A program made the translations under genes and the position numbers. Below are positions 25,676-35,101 of a DNA stretch of 64,000 nucleotides, in pieces. Each line of letters starts with the position of its first letter. Position 1 is the first letter of the stretch. The notes under the pieces were generated by a model. It was given only the letters and a program-made list of their open reading frames with translations, was not told the DNA's origin and ran no database searches. Source of the DNA: DB1 sp049323655 (GTDB lineage: Bacteria > Desulfobacterota > Desulfobulbia > Desulfobulbales > SURF-16); the NCBI GenBank assembly GCA_049323655.1, contig JBMONO010000051.1:62001-126000 (forward strand). Direction: 5' to 3'.

Positions 25676-28600
25676 TCATCTCCGATACTGCAGTCAGAAA
25701 GAGCGTCGCTGTGATGGTTCTTTCCCTGCTGATCATCGTCTTCGGCACCTACTGCTACCTGACCCTGCCCCGGGAAAGCGACCCGGACATCTCCATCCCC
25801 AATGTCTTTATTTCCACCGAATATCGAGGGGTGTCGCCCACCGATATCGAAACCGCCATTACCATCGAAATCGAAAAGAAACTGAAAGGCATCGACGGCC
25901 TGAAAAAGATTCAGTCAATCAGCGCCGAAGGTCTCTCTTCCATCAATGTCGAGTTCGTCACCGGCACGGATATCGACAAAGCGATGCAGGATGTCAAGGA
26001 CAAGGTGGACGAGGCCAAGAACGAGCTGCCCCGCGACCTGGAGAACGACCCCTCGGTCTTTGAGGTAAACTTTTCCGAGCTGCCCATCGTCGTCTTTTCC
26101 CTGTCCGGCACCTGCGGGCTCCCCTGTCTCAAGGCGATTGCCGACGATTTGGAGGATGCCATCGAGGCCATCCCCGGTATCCTGGCGGTTGATGTCACCG
26201 GTGGACTGGAACGGGAGATCCGGGTGGAGGTCCTGCCGGAGAAACTCGCCTATTACGGACTCGACATCAGCACCTTCCAGCAGGTGGTGGCCAGCGAGAA
26301 CCAGAACACCTCGGGCGGTGCCATCCGGATGGGCGACGGCCGCTTCCAGCTGCGGGTGCCGGGCGAATTTCGCACTCCAGAGGAGATCTACGGCCTGGTG
26401 CTCGGTACCCATGACGGCCAACCGGTCTATCTCAAGGATGTGGCCCGGGTGGTGGACGGTTTCAAGGAGGAGACGAGCCGCGCCCGCCTCGACGGCCAGG
26501 CGGCGGTCAATCTCGCGGTCCGCAAACGCTCCGGCGAAAACATCATCGCCATCAGCCGGGAAATCGACCGCCACATTGACAAAGTCCGCCCCAGCTGGCC
26601 GGCCGGCACAGCCATCACCAAGGTGATGGACAAGGCCCGCGACATCGATCTCATGGTGGCTGACCTGGAAAACAACATCCTCTCCGGCCTGCTTCTGGTG
26701 CTGATGGTAATTTTCCTGGCCATGGGCCTGCGCAACGCGATCATGGTCAGCCTCGCCATCCCCTTTTCCATGCTGCTTTCCTTCACTGTACTCTCCATCC
26801 TCGGCATCACCCTCAACATGGTGGTGCTTTTCAGCCTGACGCTCGCGCTCGGCATGCTGGTGGACAACGCCATTGTCATCATCGAAAACACCTACCGTTT
26901 CATGGAACAGGGCGCCTCGCGCTTCGATGCTGCAAAGAAAGCAACCGCCGAGGTCGCCTACCCGGTTATCGGCTCCACCCTCACTACCCTCGGCGCCTTC
27001 GCCCCAATGCTCTTCTGGCCCGGCATCATGGGCGAGTTCATGCGTTTTTTGCCGCTCACCCTGATCGTCACCCTGACCGCCAGCCTCTTTGTCGCCCTCG
27101 TCGTCAACCCGGCCTTTGCCTCTCTCTTCATGAAGGTGACCGGCACGGACAGGCCCGCGGAGGGCAAAACCATGGAGGAGGTGGCAGCCGCAGTGGAGAG
27201 ACCTGCGGAGATCCGGGGCCCGTGGATGCGCGCCTATGCCAGCACCCTCGCCTTTTCCCTCCGTCGGCCGTTGAGCGTCATCCTTTGCTCGTTTGCCGTG
27301 CTGGTCCTGATGATGCAGGGCTGGCTGCTCGTTGTCGGCCTGGAGAAGCCCATCGAATTCTTTCCGGATATTGACCCGGCCGCCATGTATGTCAACCTCG
27401 ACGTACCGGAGGGGGCGGACCTGGAATACATCGACCGGGTACTCAAACGCATCGAACTGGCCGTAGCCGGCCAATCTGCCGCCGACAACCCGACACTGAC
27501 CCCTGCCGCCGCCGATTACGCGGAAGGACTTCGGCCCAAGAAACATGCAAAGGCGGACGGCACCCCCTTTGTCGGGCCGAGTGATCTTGCCAACATTAGA
27601 AACATTTACAGCAAAGGGATCGTCACGGCCAGCGCCGGTACCGCCTTTGACCCCAACGCCCCCAACCATGTCGGCATCCGTTTTCTCGAAATGAAAGATC
27701 GGACCGCCTCCTCCAATGACACCTTGGAGATCATCCGGCAGCGCATCGCGGCCATCCCCGGCGCCAAACTGACCATTGCCTCAGCCGAGGAAGGACCGCC
27801 AACCGGGGCGCCGATCAACATCGAAATCGCCGGCGACGATTTCGCCGTGCTGGGCCACCTGGCCGGAGAAGTGAAAAATATCGTTTCCCGTGTTCCTCAT
27901 GTGGAGGATATCCGTGATGACTTTGTCGAGGGCACCCCCTCCGTACGCGTCACGGTGGACCGCCAAAAGGCGGCACTGTTCGGCCTCTCCACCGACCTCA
28001 TCGGTTTTGCCCTGAAGACCGCCTATAACGGCCTTGATGTCTCCTCCTTCCGGGAAAAAGACGAGGACTACGACATCACCGTCCAACTCCGGGAGGTTGA
28101 CCGCCGGGTGGTGGACGTGCTGCGCGAGCTGATGATCCCGACTCCGGCCGGGACCATGGTACCGCTCTCGACCCTGGCGACCATTGAATACGGCGGCTCC
28201 ATCGGCGACATCACCCGCATCAACAACGAGCGGGTGGTAACGGTCAAGGCCAATGTCGATGAGACCAGGGTGCCGGGCCCGGTGGCCAGGGCCCAGGCCG
28301 AGGAACTGCTCAACAAACTGCCCCTGCCGCCGGGTTACCGGCTCACCTTCACCGGCGAATTCGAGTTCCAGCAGGAATCCGAGGACTTTCTCGCCAAGGC
28401 GTTCGTCGTTGCTCTGCTTTTCATCTTTCTCATCCTGGTGGCCCAGTTCAACTCCATCAGTCAGCCCTTTATCATCATGACCTCGGTGGTCCTCTCCTTG
28501 GGCGGCGCCTTTCTCGGCCTGATGCTCTTTCGCCAGCCCTTCGGCATCATCATGACCGGGGTCGGCGTCATTTCCCTGGCCGGCGTGGTGGTGAACAACG

Positions 28601-29001
28601 CCATTGTCCTGCTCGACTACACCAACAAGCTGCGGGAGCGCGGCATGGAACTGACCGAGGCAGTGGTCGCCGCCGGTGCCACTCGACTGCGACCGGTGCT
28701 GCTCACCGCCATCACCACCATCCTCGGTCTGATCCCGATGGTCGCCGGCGTCTCCTTCGATTTCCACGACATGAGTATCGCCTGGGTCAGCGAGTCGAGC
28801 CAGTGGTGGCGCTCCATGGCGGTGGTGGTCATCTTCGGTCTCATGATCGCCACCTTCCTTACCCTGGTGGTGGTGCCCACCCTCTACCACCTGCTCGCGC
28901 AGTTGCCTGAAAAACAGCGCCGGGCCGTGACCCGTCTGCGGGAGCTGTACTGGAGCCAATATGGCTGGCTCTCCGGCGAAAAAAGCCGGAAGCGCGAATA
29001 A
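25672..29001 (+). CDS. RND efflux pump, inner-membrane transporter (AcrB/HAE type)
   Basis: 1109 residues, full length for the family. N-terminal helix VAVMVLSLLIIVFGTYCYLTLP, two large periplasmic loops, and a 12-helix plan. TM4 carries GMLVDNAIVIIENTY, with the proton-relay aspartate; a second repeat appears as VGVISLAGVVVNNAIVLLDY. It exports substrates using proton motive force as a trimer with the adaptor just upstream. The ATGA overlap implies coupled synthesis. Substrates cannot be inferred; the sequence looks closer to hydrophobic-compound than to heavy-metal pumps. A weak hairpin (AAGGG...CCCCTT) lies after the stop. Confidence 0.94.
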   Translation: MIISDTAVRKSVAVMVLSLLIIVFGTYCYLTLPRESDPDISIPNVFISTEYRGVSPTDIETAITIEIEKKLKGIDGLKKIQSISAEGLSSINVEFVTGTDIDKAMQDVKDKVDEAKNELPRDLENDPSVFEVNFSELPIVVFSLSGTCGLPCLKAIADDLEDAIEAIPGILAVDVTGGLEREIRVEVLPEKLAYYGLDISTFQQVVASENQNTSGGAIRMGDGRFQLRVPGEFRTPEEIYGLVLGTHDGQPVYLKDVARVVDGFKEETSRARLDGQAAVNLAVRKRSGENIIAISREIDRHIDKVRPSWPAGTAITKVMDKARDIDLMVADLENNILSGLLLVLMVIFLAMGLRNAIMVSLAIPFSMLLSFTVLSILGITLNMVVLFSLTLALGMLVDNAIVIIENTYRFMEQGASRFDAAKKATAEVAYPVIGSTLTTLGAFAPMLFWPGIMGEFMRFLPLTLIVTLTASLFVALVVNPAFASLFMKVTGTDRPAEGKTMEEVAAAVERPAEIRGPWMRAYASTLAFSLRRPLSVILCSFAVLVLMMQGWLLVVGLEKPIEFFPDIDPAAMYVNLDVPEGADLEYIDRVLKRIELAVAGQSAADNPTLTPAAADYAEGLRPKKHAKADGTPFVGPSDLANIRNIYSKGIVTASAGTAFDPNAPNHVGIRFLEMKDRTASSNDTLEIIRQRIAAIPGAKLTIASAEEGPPTGAPINIEIAGDDFAVLGHLAGEVKNIVSRVPHVEDIRDDFVEGTPSVRVTVDRQKAALFGLSTDLIGFALKTAYNGLDVSSFREKDEDYDITVQLREVDRRVVDVLRELMIPTPAGTMVPLSTLATIEYGGSIGDITRINNERVVTVKANVDETRVPGPVARAQAEELLNKLPLPPGYRLTFTGEFEFQQESEDFLAKAFVVALLFIFLILVAQFNSISQPFIIMTSVVLSLGGAFLGLMLFRQPFGIIMTGVGVISLAGVVVNNAIVLLDYTNKLRERGMELTEAVVAAGATRLRPVLLTAITTILGLIPMVAGVSFDFHDMSIAWVSESSQWWRSMAVVVIFGLMIATFLTLVVVPTLYHLLAQLPEKQRRAVTRLRELYWSQYGWLSGEKSRKRE

Positions 29002-29066
29002 AAAAGGGACGCGGCTTTATGCCGATCGCCCCTTCGCTATCCGTTCTTTACGGTGACCGCTTATTT

Positions 29067-29199
29067 GATGGCGTCGCAAAAACTGAAAATCAACCACAGA
29101 GACCACAGAGCGCACAGAGATAAATAATTGTAATTAAAGATTTTTTCTCTGCGTTCTCTGTGCGCTCTGTGGTGAAAAAAGACTTTTTACGGGTTTGTC
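29067..29199 (+). repeat. Type A dispersed palindromic repeat, copy 3, with flanking 9-base duplication
   Basis: About 133 bases from GATGGCGTCGCAAAAACTG to TTTTTACGGGTTTGTC. It is almost the exact reverse complement of copy 2. TTATTTGAT occurs on both sides (29061-29069 and 29200-29208). The right duplicate overlaps the stop codon of the cytochrome gene. It sits between convergent genes. Confidence 0.9.
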
Positions 29200-29610
29200 T
29201 TATTTGATATGGCAGACCGCGCAGTCGCGCGCCAGAAAAGTCGCGGTCTGGTGATGGACATTGGCGGTGGCAGGGGAACCCTCCACCGTCGCCGTCTCAT
29301 GACAGTCAAGACAGTTGCCGGTGAAGCTGACCACATCAGCCGCGAGCACCTCGTTCCAGACCAGCGGGTGGCAACTCAGACAATCGGTGGACAGGGCATG
29401 ATGGCGATCCGGATTGGTCGCAAGCAGCATGGGAAAGGCGGCGAGATTATCATGGCACATGCGGCAGTCCGCCTCGGTGGGCGCACCATCATAAATCGCC
29501 ATGCCGCCGGACGATCCGCCACTGCCGGCACCCAGGACAGGGACGGCGGAACAGGACAGCCACAGACCGGCCGCTGCGACAAGACAGTGTGTTTTCTTCA
29601 TTTTCCTCAT
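29200..29610 (-). CDS. Small periplasmic tetraheme cytochrome c
   Basis: 136 residues with a signal peptide (HCLVAAAGLWLSCSAVPVLGA). Four CxxCH heme motifs follow in order: CRMCH, CLSCH, CLDCH and CAVCH, the last two residues before the C-terminus (IK). Additional histidines (RHHA, HHQ) can serve as distal ligands. It should carry electrons in the periplasm. GGAGGAGAG precedes the ATG. It stands alone, without an evident partner reductase; the ClC gene upstream on the same strand is 262 bases away with nothing recognisable between. Its stop codon lies in the duplicated TTATTTGAT flanking a repeat element. Confidence 0.9.
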   Translation of the reverse strand: MRKMKKTHCLVAAAGLWLSCSAVPVLGAGSGGSSGGMAIYDGAPTEADCRMCHDNLAAFPMLLATNPDRHHALSTDCLSCHPLVWNEVLAADVVSFTGNCLDCHETATVEGSPATANVHHQTATFLARDCAVCHIK

Positions 29611-29871
29611 TTTTCTCTCCTCCAGTCATTCTTCAGTGGTAAATACGGGGGCTGACGTGTCGCCACGCTCCTTCCAGCCAACCGCACGAATGGCGAACAG
29701 GCAGGCAGGATAGCAAACAACCTGTTACCCCTGCCTTTCCACGCACCTTCCTCTTACCTTCCCTCCAACTCATTCCCTACCCGCTTCCTGAAAACGAAGC
29801 AAGCAATTCCTGCCGTGCTCCTGCTTTCGACGCAAAACCAAATACCGCCCCATTGCCCCATAGTTCTCCGG

Positions 29872-31656
29872 TCAGGTCAGGGGGATGGCGGCGGTTTTGC
29901 CGCTGATGCCGCGTTTGAGCACCTCACGGTTATAGGCGGCGATGACGTCGCGCCGTTTCAGCATCCCCACCACCCAGCGGGCCTGTTGATTCTCCACCAC
30001 CGGAATCGCCTCGATCCCCTTGACCGTGAACAACGTCATGGCCGTGAAGAGATCGTCCTCCGGGGTGAGGGTGATGACATCGCGGGCACAGATGGTGCCG
30101 ACACTGGCGTTTTCCCGCAGCTCTTCGTCATGGAGAATAGTCTTGACGTCCTGCAAAGAAATGATGCCCACCATCTGGCCGGCATTGCTGCCGCTGTCGG
30201 CCAGCACCGGGAAATAGAAGCTGTCCTCCGCCATACTGAAGATGCGCAGCAGGTGGTTGACGTTGGCCGATTCACTGATGAAACCGACATCCTCGCTCAT
30301 CGCTTTGCCGACCTTGATGGAGCGCATGACCGCCGTTTCCCGGCCATCGTGGATATCGATGCCCTCCCGGGTGAAATCCACCGTATCGATGGAGTCCCGG
30401 TTGAGCTTGGTTGACACCACCGTTCCGATAATACTGGTCAGCATGATGGGAATGATGATGAGGTAATTACCGGTCATCTCGAAGAGAAGAAAGATGGCGG
30501 TGAGCGGCGCGTGGGTCACCGCGCCGAGAAAGGAGCCGATCCCCACCGCCGCATAGGCGCCGCTTGAGGCGATGGCTCCGGCCGGCAGCAAAAAGTTGGC
30601 GATGCCGCCAAAGGCCCCGCCCAGCACCCCGCCGATAAAGAGCGACGGGGCAAAGACTCCGCCGGCGCCGCCCGAGCCGAGCGTCACCGCGGTGGCGATC
30701 ATTTTGAGAAAAACGAGCAGCAGCATGATCCGCACCACGCCGTTGCCCTGGAGCACATCGCCGATATACTCATAGCCGTTGCCCATGACCTGGGGGGTGA
30801 AGATGCCGATAACGCCGACGATGAAGGCGCCCAGCACCGGTTTGACATACATGTTCATCGGTAAGGCGGCAAACGTATCCCGCACCCGATAGAAAATACG
30901 AATGTGCAGCACCGCCACCACCCCCACCACGATGCCCATCAGCATGTAGAGGGGGATCTCCAGCGGGGCGTTGACAAGCTGGTAGTCAGGCACCGGGAAG
31001 GCTGGAGTCTCACCGTAAACCGCGCGGGAAACAACGGTGGCCATGGCCGAGGAGATGACCAGGGCGGAAAAGGAGGAGATCTCGTAGGTGCCGAGCAGGA
31101 CAATCTCCGAGGCAAAGAAGACTCCGGCAATGGGGGCGTTGAACATGGCGGCAATGCCGCCGGCGCAGCCCGCCGCGATATAGACCTTCATCCGTTCACC
31201 GGACACCCGGAAAAACTGGCCGACCTGGGAGCCGATGGCGCCACCCACCTGGGCAATCGGCCCTTCCACCCCGGCCGAGCCGCCGGTGCCGATGGTCAGC
31301 GAGGTGGCGATGGTTTTCAGAAAAATGGTGCGAGCCCTGATCTTGCCGCCCTGCAGATTGACCTTGCGCAAAAAGCTGGTAAAGCCGTAGCCGTTCACCT
31401 CCCCCGGGAAAAGATAGGAGAGCGGAATAAGCAGGACCATGCCGAACATGGGCAGAAGCGGGAGAAAGAGCAGCCGCAAGCCGCCTGTACCGATCAGCAG
31501 CTCATAGCCATTCTGAAAGATAACGTGGTGGACGAGCTGTTCAACGGAACGGAACAGAATGTTGCCGAGGCCGGCGGCCAGGCCGATAAAGGAGGCAATA
31601 ACCACCATCAGGGCGTTTTCGCCGGGAGAGAAGGTCTTGATAATCTGGCGGATCAT
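29872..31656 (-). CDS. ClC-family chloride channel/transporter with C-terminal CBS pair
   Basis: 594 residues. About ten to twelve helices occupy the first 420 residues; selectivity-filter stretches are GTGGSAGVEGPIAQVGGAIGS (with the gating Glu of the GxEGP motif) and GSGGAGGVFAPSLFIGGVLG. Two CBS domains follow (about 430-590; the second contains EAIPVVENQQARWVVGMLKRRDV). Retention of the gating glutamate suits either a Cl-/H+ exchanger or a channel. The start overlaps the stop of the dNTPase gene in ATGA form. Confidence 0.93.
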   Translation of the reverse strand: MIRQIIKTFSPGENALMVVIASFIGLAAGLGNILFRSVEQLVHHVIFQNGYELLIGTGGLRLLFLPLLPMFGMVLLIPLSYLFPGEVNGYGFTSFLRKVNLQGGKIRARTIFLKTIATSLTIGTGGSAGVEGPIAQVGGAIGSQVGQFFRVSGERMKVYIAAGCAGGIAAMFNAPIAGVFFASEIVLLGTYEISSFSALVISSAMATVVSRAVYGETPAFPVPDYQLVNAPLEIPLYMLMGIVVGVVAVLHIRIFYRVRDTFAALPMNMYVKPVLGAFIVGVIGIFTPQVMGNGYEYIGDVLQGNGVVRIMLLLVFLKMIATAVTLGSGGAGGVFAPSLFIGGVLGGAFGGIANFLLPAGAIASSGAYAAVGIGSFLGAVTHAPLTAIFLLFEMTGNYLIIIPIMLTSIIGTVVSTKLNRDSIDTVDFTREGIDIHDGRETAVMRSIKVGKAMSEDVGFISESANVNHLLRIFSMAEDSFYFPVLADSGSNAGQMVGIISLQDVKTILHDEELRENASVGTICARDVITLTPEDDLFTAMTLFTVKGIEAIPVVENQQARWVVGMLKRRDVIAAYNREVLKRGISGKTAAIPLT

Positions 31657-32807
31657 TGCTTACGCGGCACGTCGCAGCCCAGCGCCGCCGCCCGGCTAAG
31701 GAAATAATCGTCGGTCATGCCGGCGATGAAATCACAGACGACGACAGCCGGCGGGTTGCCGTGACGATAATCCGGCGCCATTTTCCCCACATAGTCGGCA
31801 AAGACCGATTCCTGCCGGCAGCCGGCGACCATTTCCTCCAGGCAGGATTCAAAGAGGCGGGCGTAGCAGGCGCTGATCTTCTCCTGATCCTTTTTGATAC
31901 GCGGGTTGAGGTAGATACGCTCATAGTTGAAGCGTTTAAGCTCGCGCAGGGCCTCGGAGATGGCAGGACTGAAGGCCACCGTTTCCTCGTCGCTGTTTTT
32001 CAGCAGATCGGTAACGAGATTGTGAACGATTTTGCCGTTGGTGTTGCCGAGCAGTTCGGTACAGGAACGCGGCAGCTCATTCCGGCTGATGACCCGCAAC
32101 TCGATGGCGTCTTCGATGTCGCGGCCGATGTAGCTGATGGTGTCGGCAAAACGGACGACACAGGCCTCAAGGGTCATGGGCGCGAGGGGCAGCATCGGGT
32201 CTGCCGCCTTATGGAGGATCTTGTCGTCGAATTCGGCAAAAGACGGCAGGGGTCGGGGGGTAAGACGACGGTCATGAACCTCGCCGTCATGGCAGAGGAT
32301 GCCGTCCAGGGTTTGCAGGGTCAGGTTCACCCCGGCCCCTTTCTTCTCGATATGTTCGAGAAAACGGACGCTTTGCAGGTTGTGCTGGAAGGAGGGCAGA
32401 CCATTGGCCCGGCACAGACGATCCAGCACCTTCTCCCCATCGTGACCAAAGGGAGGATGGCCGATATCGTGACCAAGCGCCACCGCCTCGATAAGATCCT
32501 CGTTCAAAGCCAGCACCCTGCCGATGGTTCGGGCGATCTTCGAGACGAGCTGGACATGGAGGACCCGATGAGTGATATGGTCGTTCTTGACCATATAGAA
32601 AACCTGGGTCTTGTCGATATATCGGGCATAGGCGCGGGAGTGGAGGATGCGGTCGGCGTCCACCGCAAAGGAGGGACGATGCCCCTCCAGATATTCGGGC
32701 CGGCGGCGCAGGGCGGTAACGCTCTGCGCCGCCCGCGCCGAGAGGCTGCGCGCCTCCCGCTCCGCGAGCTGTTCCTTGATATGTAGCAGAAAAGGATCGG
32801 TCTGCAT
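31653..32807 (-). CDS. dgt: Deoxyguanosinetriphosphate triphosphohydrolase-like HD protein
   Basis: 384 residues. The metal-binding HD core is HRVLHVQLVSKIARTIGR followed by ALGHDIGHPPFGHDGE, and later ACVVRFADTISYIGRDIEDA supplies the final aspartate. The protein hydrolyses dNTPs to deoxynucleoside and triphosphate, limiting dNTP pools or phage replication. Length fits the short dGTPase type. AGGTGA lies six bases before ATG. The ClC gene follows with a four-base overlap. Substrate preference beyond dGTP is not predictable. Confidence 0.92.
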   Translation of the reverse strand: MQTDPFLLHIKEQLAEREARSLSARAAQSVTALRRRPEYLEGHRPSFAVDADRILHSRAYARYIDKTQVFYMVKNDHITHRVLHVQLVSKIARTIGRVLALNEDLIEAVALGHDIGHPPFGHDGEKVLDRLCRANGLPSFQHNLQSVRFLEHIEKKGAGVNLTLQTLDGILCHDGEVHDRRLTPRPLPSFAEFDDKILHKAADPMLPLAPMTLEACVVRFADTISYIGRDIEDAIELRVISRNELPRSCTELLGNTNGKIVHNLVTDLLKNSDEETVAFSPAISEALRELKRFNYERIYLNPRIKKDQEKISACYARLFESCLEEMVAGCRQESVFADYVGKMAPDYRHGNPPAVVVCDFIAGMTDDYFLSRAAALGCDVPRKQ

Positions 32808-32978
32808 GGAAACTCACCTGGGAGTGGATCATCGAACAGGAATCGCGCCGATGCGGTCTCCTGCCCTTTTTCCAAAAAAAGAAATGACGATCCGACCCCT
32901 TTTATTGTAGAATTTCAATGTATTGCCACTAACTATCCGGCAGGAAAGGTTTCATAATTGTAACTATCCAGCTGATGC

Positions 32979-33079
32979 CGGAATCGCAAAAAAACCACGA
33001 TTCCGACGGGCGGCGCATTGTAACTCGCTGTTTTCACTTTCCCGCCTGCTCAGGTTTGCGGGTTTTTACGGGACCATCA
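32979..33079 (+). repeat. Type B dispersed repeat, copy 2
   Basis: 101 bases: hairpin CGGAATCG / CGATTCCG, then GACGGGCGG...GTAACTCGCTGTTTTCAC, ending TTTGCGGGTTTTTACGGGACC. It fills the divergent gap between dgt and the aldolase gene and ends 25 bases before the aldolase start, so it is probably within that gene's promoter or leader. Confidence 0.88.
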
Positions 33080-33104
33080 ATCTTTCATACTATGGAGACC
33101 TGTT

Positions 33105-34388
33105 ATGACCGTCAGTACCGCAGATTTCACCAAGGCACTTGCAGTCGGCCGTCCACCCAATATCGTCAAACTCTTTCCCCATTCCCGCGCCCTGCTGGTC
33201 AGCGGCAAATACGTCGATCGCGCCCTGGCCGCCAAGGGCAAGGCCATGACCATGGCGGCCAACGGCCGTAACAATTTCATCATCCGCGGCGCGCTGATGG
33301 CGGCGCAACGGGCCAACGCCGCCATTATCATCGAAATCGCCCGCTCCGAGGGCGGGGCCAAGGCCTACTGTCCAACCAGCTACTGGAATCTGGCCCGCCA
33401 GGTCGATCAGGCGTGCAACGAACTGGGCATCACCGTGCCGGTGGCCATCCACGCCGACCATTACGGCATCAAGAAGGATGAGGATATTCCCTTTGCCAGG
33501 GTCGAAATCCCCACCATCTTCGAGGCAGGCATCACCTCCATCGCCATCGATGCCTCGCATATGCCGGACGACAGAAACCTGCTCGCCAACATCGAACTGA
33601 ACCGTTTCATCCCCGCCTGGGCAGGACTTGAGACCGAGGTGGGCGAGATCAAAGGCAGCCAGGGACTCTCCTCCGTGCCCGAGGCGCTCTTCCTCATCCA
33701 GGGACTCAACGCCCACAATATCCATCCCAACTGGATCGCCTTGAACAATGGCACCACCCACGGCATTGAGGCGAGCGGCCAAGGTATCCAGGTCGGCCTT
33801 ACCGCCGAGATCCACGCGGCCCTTACTCCCTACCGGGTCAACGGCGCCCAGCACGGCACCTCGGGCAACAGCTCGGAGCGGCTGCGGGAGATCGCGCAAA
33901 AAACCCGGACAACCAAGGCCAATGTCGCCACCGCCCTGCAGATGATCTCCTGGGGCCTGGAGGTCAACGACTACGGCAATGCCATTCTCGATGCGGACGG
34001 CAACTTCATCAAGGTCAAGGGCGAAGGGGTGACGGAGGAGATGTGGCAGTCCATGGTCGCCTATGCCACGGAAAAAGGGCTCAAAGGCGGCGGCTACAAA
34101 AGCCTCAACCTGCCCTTTGAAAACAGACTGCTCGGCCAGCCGGCCGACATCCGCGCCCGAATGTGCAAACGGGTGGAGGACTTTGTCTATACCATGCTGG
34201 TTGATGTTTTCGATGCAGCCGATACCGCCGAACTGGCCATTGCCGATATCCTCAGTTGCGGTTCCTACGATCCGGGCCCCAATGCCGAACGGATCGAAGA
34301 CCCTGCCCGGTGGACCAGGGAGCAGATCAGCGAACGGGCTGCGGGACTCGCCACCGACAAGGGGCCAGCCGGCAACTTCGACGACTGA
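33105..34388 (+). CDS. fba: Class II fructose-bisphosphate aldolase
   Basis: 427 residues. Zinc-site and catalytic motifs are visible: VAIHADHYG (the H-x-D-H element), SIAIDASHMPDDRN, IALNNGTTHG and NGAQHGTSGNSSE. The product cleaves or condenses fructose-1,6-bisphosphate in glycolysis and gluconeogenesis. It is longer than E. coli FbaA (about 360) by a C-terminal region, like aldolases of anaerobic bacteria I know. GGAG lies seven bases before the ATG. It is monocistronic and closed by a strong terminator. Closely related class II enzymes using other sugars cannot be excluded. Confidence 0.9.
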   Translation: MTVSTADFTKALAVGRPPNIVKLFPHSRALLVSGKYVDRALAAKGKAMTMAANGRNNFIIRGALMAAQRANAAIIIEIARSEGGAKAYCPTSYWNLARQVDQACNELGITVPVAIHADHYGIKKDEDIPFARVEIPTIFEAGITSIAIDASHMPDDRNLLANIELNRFIPAWAGLETEVGEIKGSQGLSSVPEALFLIQGLNAHNIHPNWIALNNGTTHGIEASGQGIQVGLTAEIHAALTPYRVNGAQHGTSGNSSERLREIAQKTRTTKANVATALQMISWGLEVNDYGNAILDADGNFIKVKGEGVTEEMWQSMVAYATEKGLKGGGYKSLNLPFENRLLGQPADIRARMCKRVEDFVYTMLVDVFDAADTAELAIADILSCGSYDPGPNAERIEDPARWTREQISERAAGLATDKGPAGNFDD

Positions 34389-34408
34389 GCGGCGCCACCA
34401 AAAAAAGC

Positions 34409-34444
34409 GGGGGAACCGGCGGCATGACTCCGGTTCCCCCTTTT
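34409..34444 (+). terminator. Rho-independent terminator after the aldolase gene
   Basis: An 11-base perfect stem, GGGGGAACCGG (34409-34419) with CCGGTTCCCCC (34430-34440), a 10-base loop and TTTT. Confidence 0.92.
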
Positions 34445-34470
34445 CTGTTGCACTGCTTGCCATCGGGGGA

Positions 34471-34701
34471 TCAGGTCTTTTTCAGGACTGAACCGATCTC
34501 CTTGACCTTATCGACCTCTTCCTTCAGGGCAGTCACTTCCTTGACGCCCGGTACGCTCTCTTCCGCCTCCTTGAGCCCTCTCTTGAAAGAGGAAATTCCC
34601 TTACCCAGCCCGGCTCCCAGCTCCGGCAGCTTCTTGCCGCCGAAAACAAGAAAGGCGATTCCGAGCACGACAATCAACTCCGGTGTTCCCAGTCCAAACA
34701 T
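34471..34701 (-). CDS. tatA: Twin-arginine translocase subunit TatA (copy 1)
   Basis: 76 residues. An N-terminal membrane helix (ELIVVLGIAFLVFG) begins after MFGLGTP, followed by the conserved KKLPELGAGLGKGI hinge/amphipathic helix and a charged tail. TatA monomers polymerise around TatBC to move folded proteins across the inner membrane. The Shine-Dalgarno GGGGAGG lies six bases before the ATG. It is the second gene of a pair with the TatA at 34751-34933, 49 bases upstream. tatC is not in the window. Confidence 0.93.
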   Translation of the reverse strand: MFGLGTPELIVVLGIAFLVFGGKKLPELGAGLGKGISSFKRGLKEAEESVPGVKEVTALKEEVDKVKEIGSVLKKT

Positions 34702-34750
34702 TTGCTACCTCCCCGCCCTCGCGGCGCGTCACATGCAAAAGAGCTGACCC

Positions 34751-34933
34751 TCAACTGTCCTTTTTTCCGACCTCGTCGTCAATCTTTTTTGATTCCTCTT
34801 CTTTGGTGGCTTTCTTGAAATTCTTGATACCCTGGCCGATACCCGAGCCGATCTCCGGCAATTTGCCGGCCCCAAAAATAATGACGATAATCACCAGAAT
34901 GATGATCAGTTCAGGCATGCCAAGTCCAAACAT
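34751..34933 (-). CDS. tatA: Twin-arginine translocase subunit TatA/TatE (copy 2)
   Basis: 60 residues: MFGLGMPELIIILVIIVIIF helix, then AGKLPEIGSGIGQGIKNFKK and a short Lys/Glu tail. It is more compact than its neighbour and resembles TatE. AGGAGAAGG lies five bases before the ATG. The two paralogues are adjacent and co-directional, as often seen in sulfate reducers, and may give translocon pores of different composition (inference). Confidence 0.93.
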   Translation of the reverse strand: MFGLGMPELIIILVIIVIIFGAGKLPEIGSGIGQGIKNFKKATKEEESKKIDDEVGKKDS

Positions 34934-35044
34934 AATAGCCTTCTCCTGTTACAGAACCGATGGAAGCCCCTGCAAAGCGCCACTGCCCTTTCAAAACAGA
35001 TGTTCTCTTTTCATACTTACCGCAAAGGCGGCGGAACCGCAAAG

Positions 35045-35081
35045 AAAAAATGGCCGGCCCGATGCCCGCTCGCCCCGGCCA
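35045..35081 (-). terminator. Rho-independent terminator of the rhamnose cassette
   Basis: Minus strand: TGGCCGG, 17-base loop, CCGGCCA, then TTTTTT, starting 20 bases after the rfbD stop. Confidence 0.75.
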
Positions 35082-35101
35082 CTGATTACTTGGAGGGATT
35101 T

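Noticed and set aside
25915..27669. 584-codon open frame antisense to the RND pump gene
   Set aside because: The RND pump is unambiguous on the other strand and the antisense product lacks any recognisable motif.
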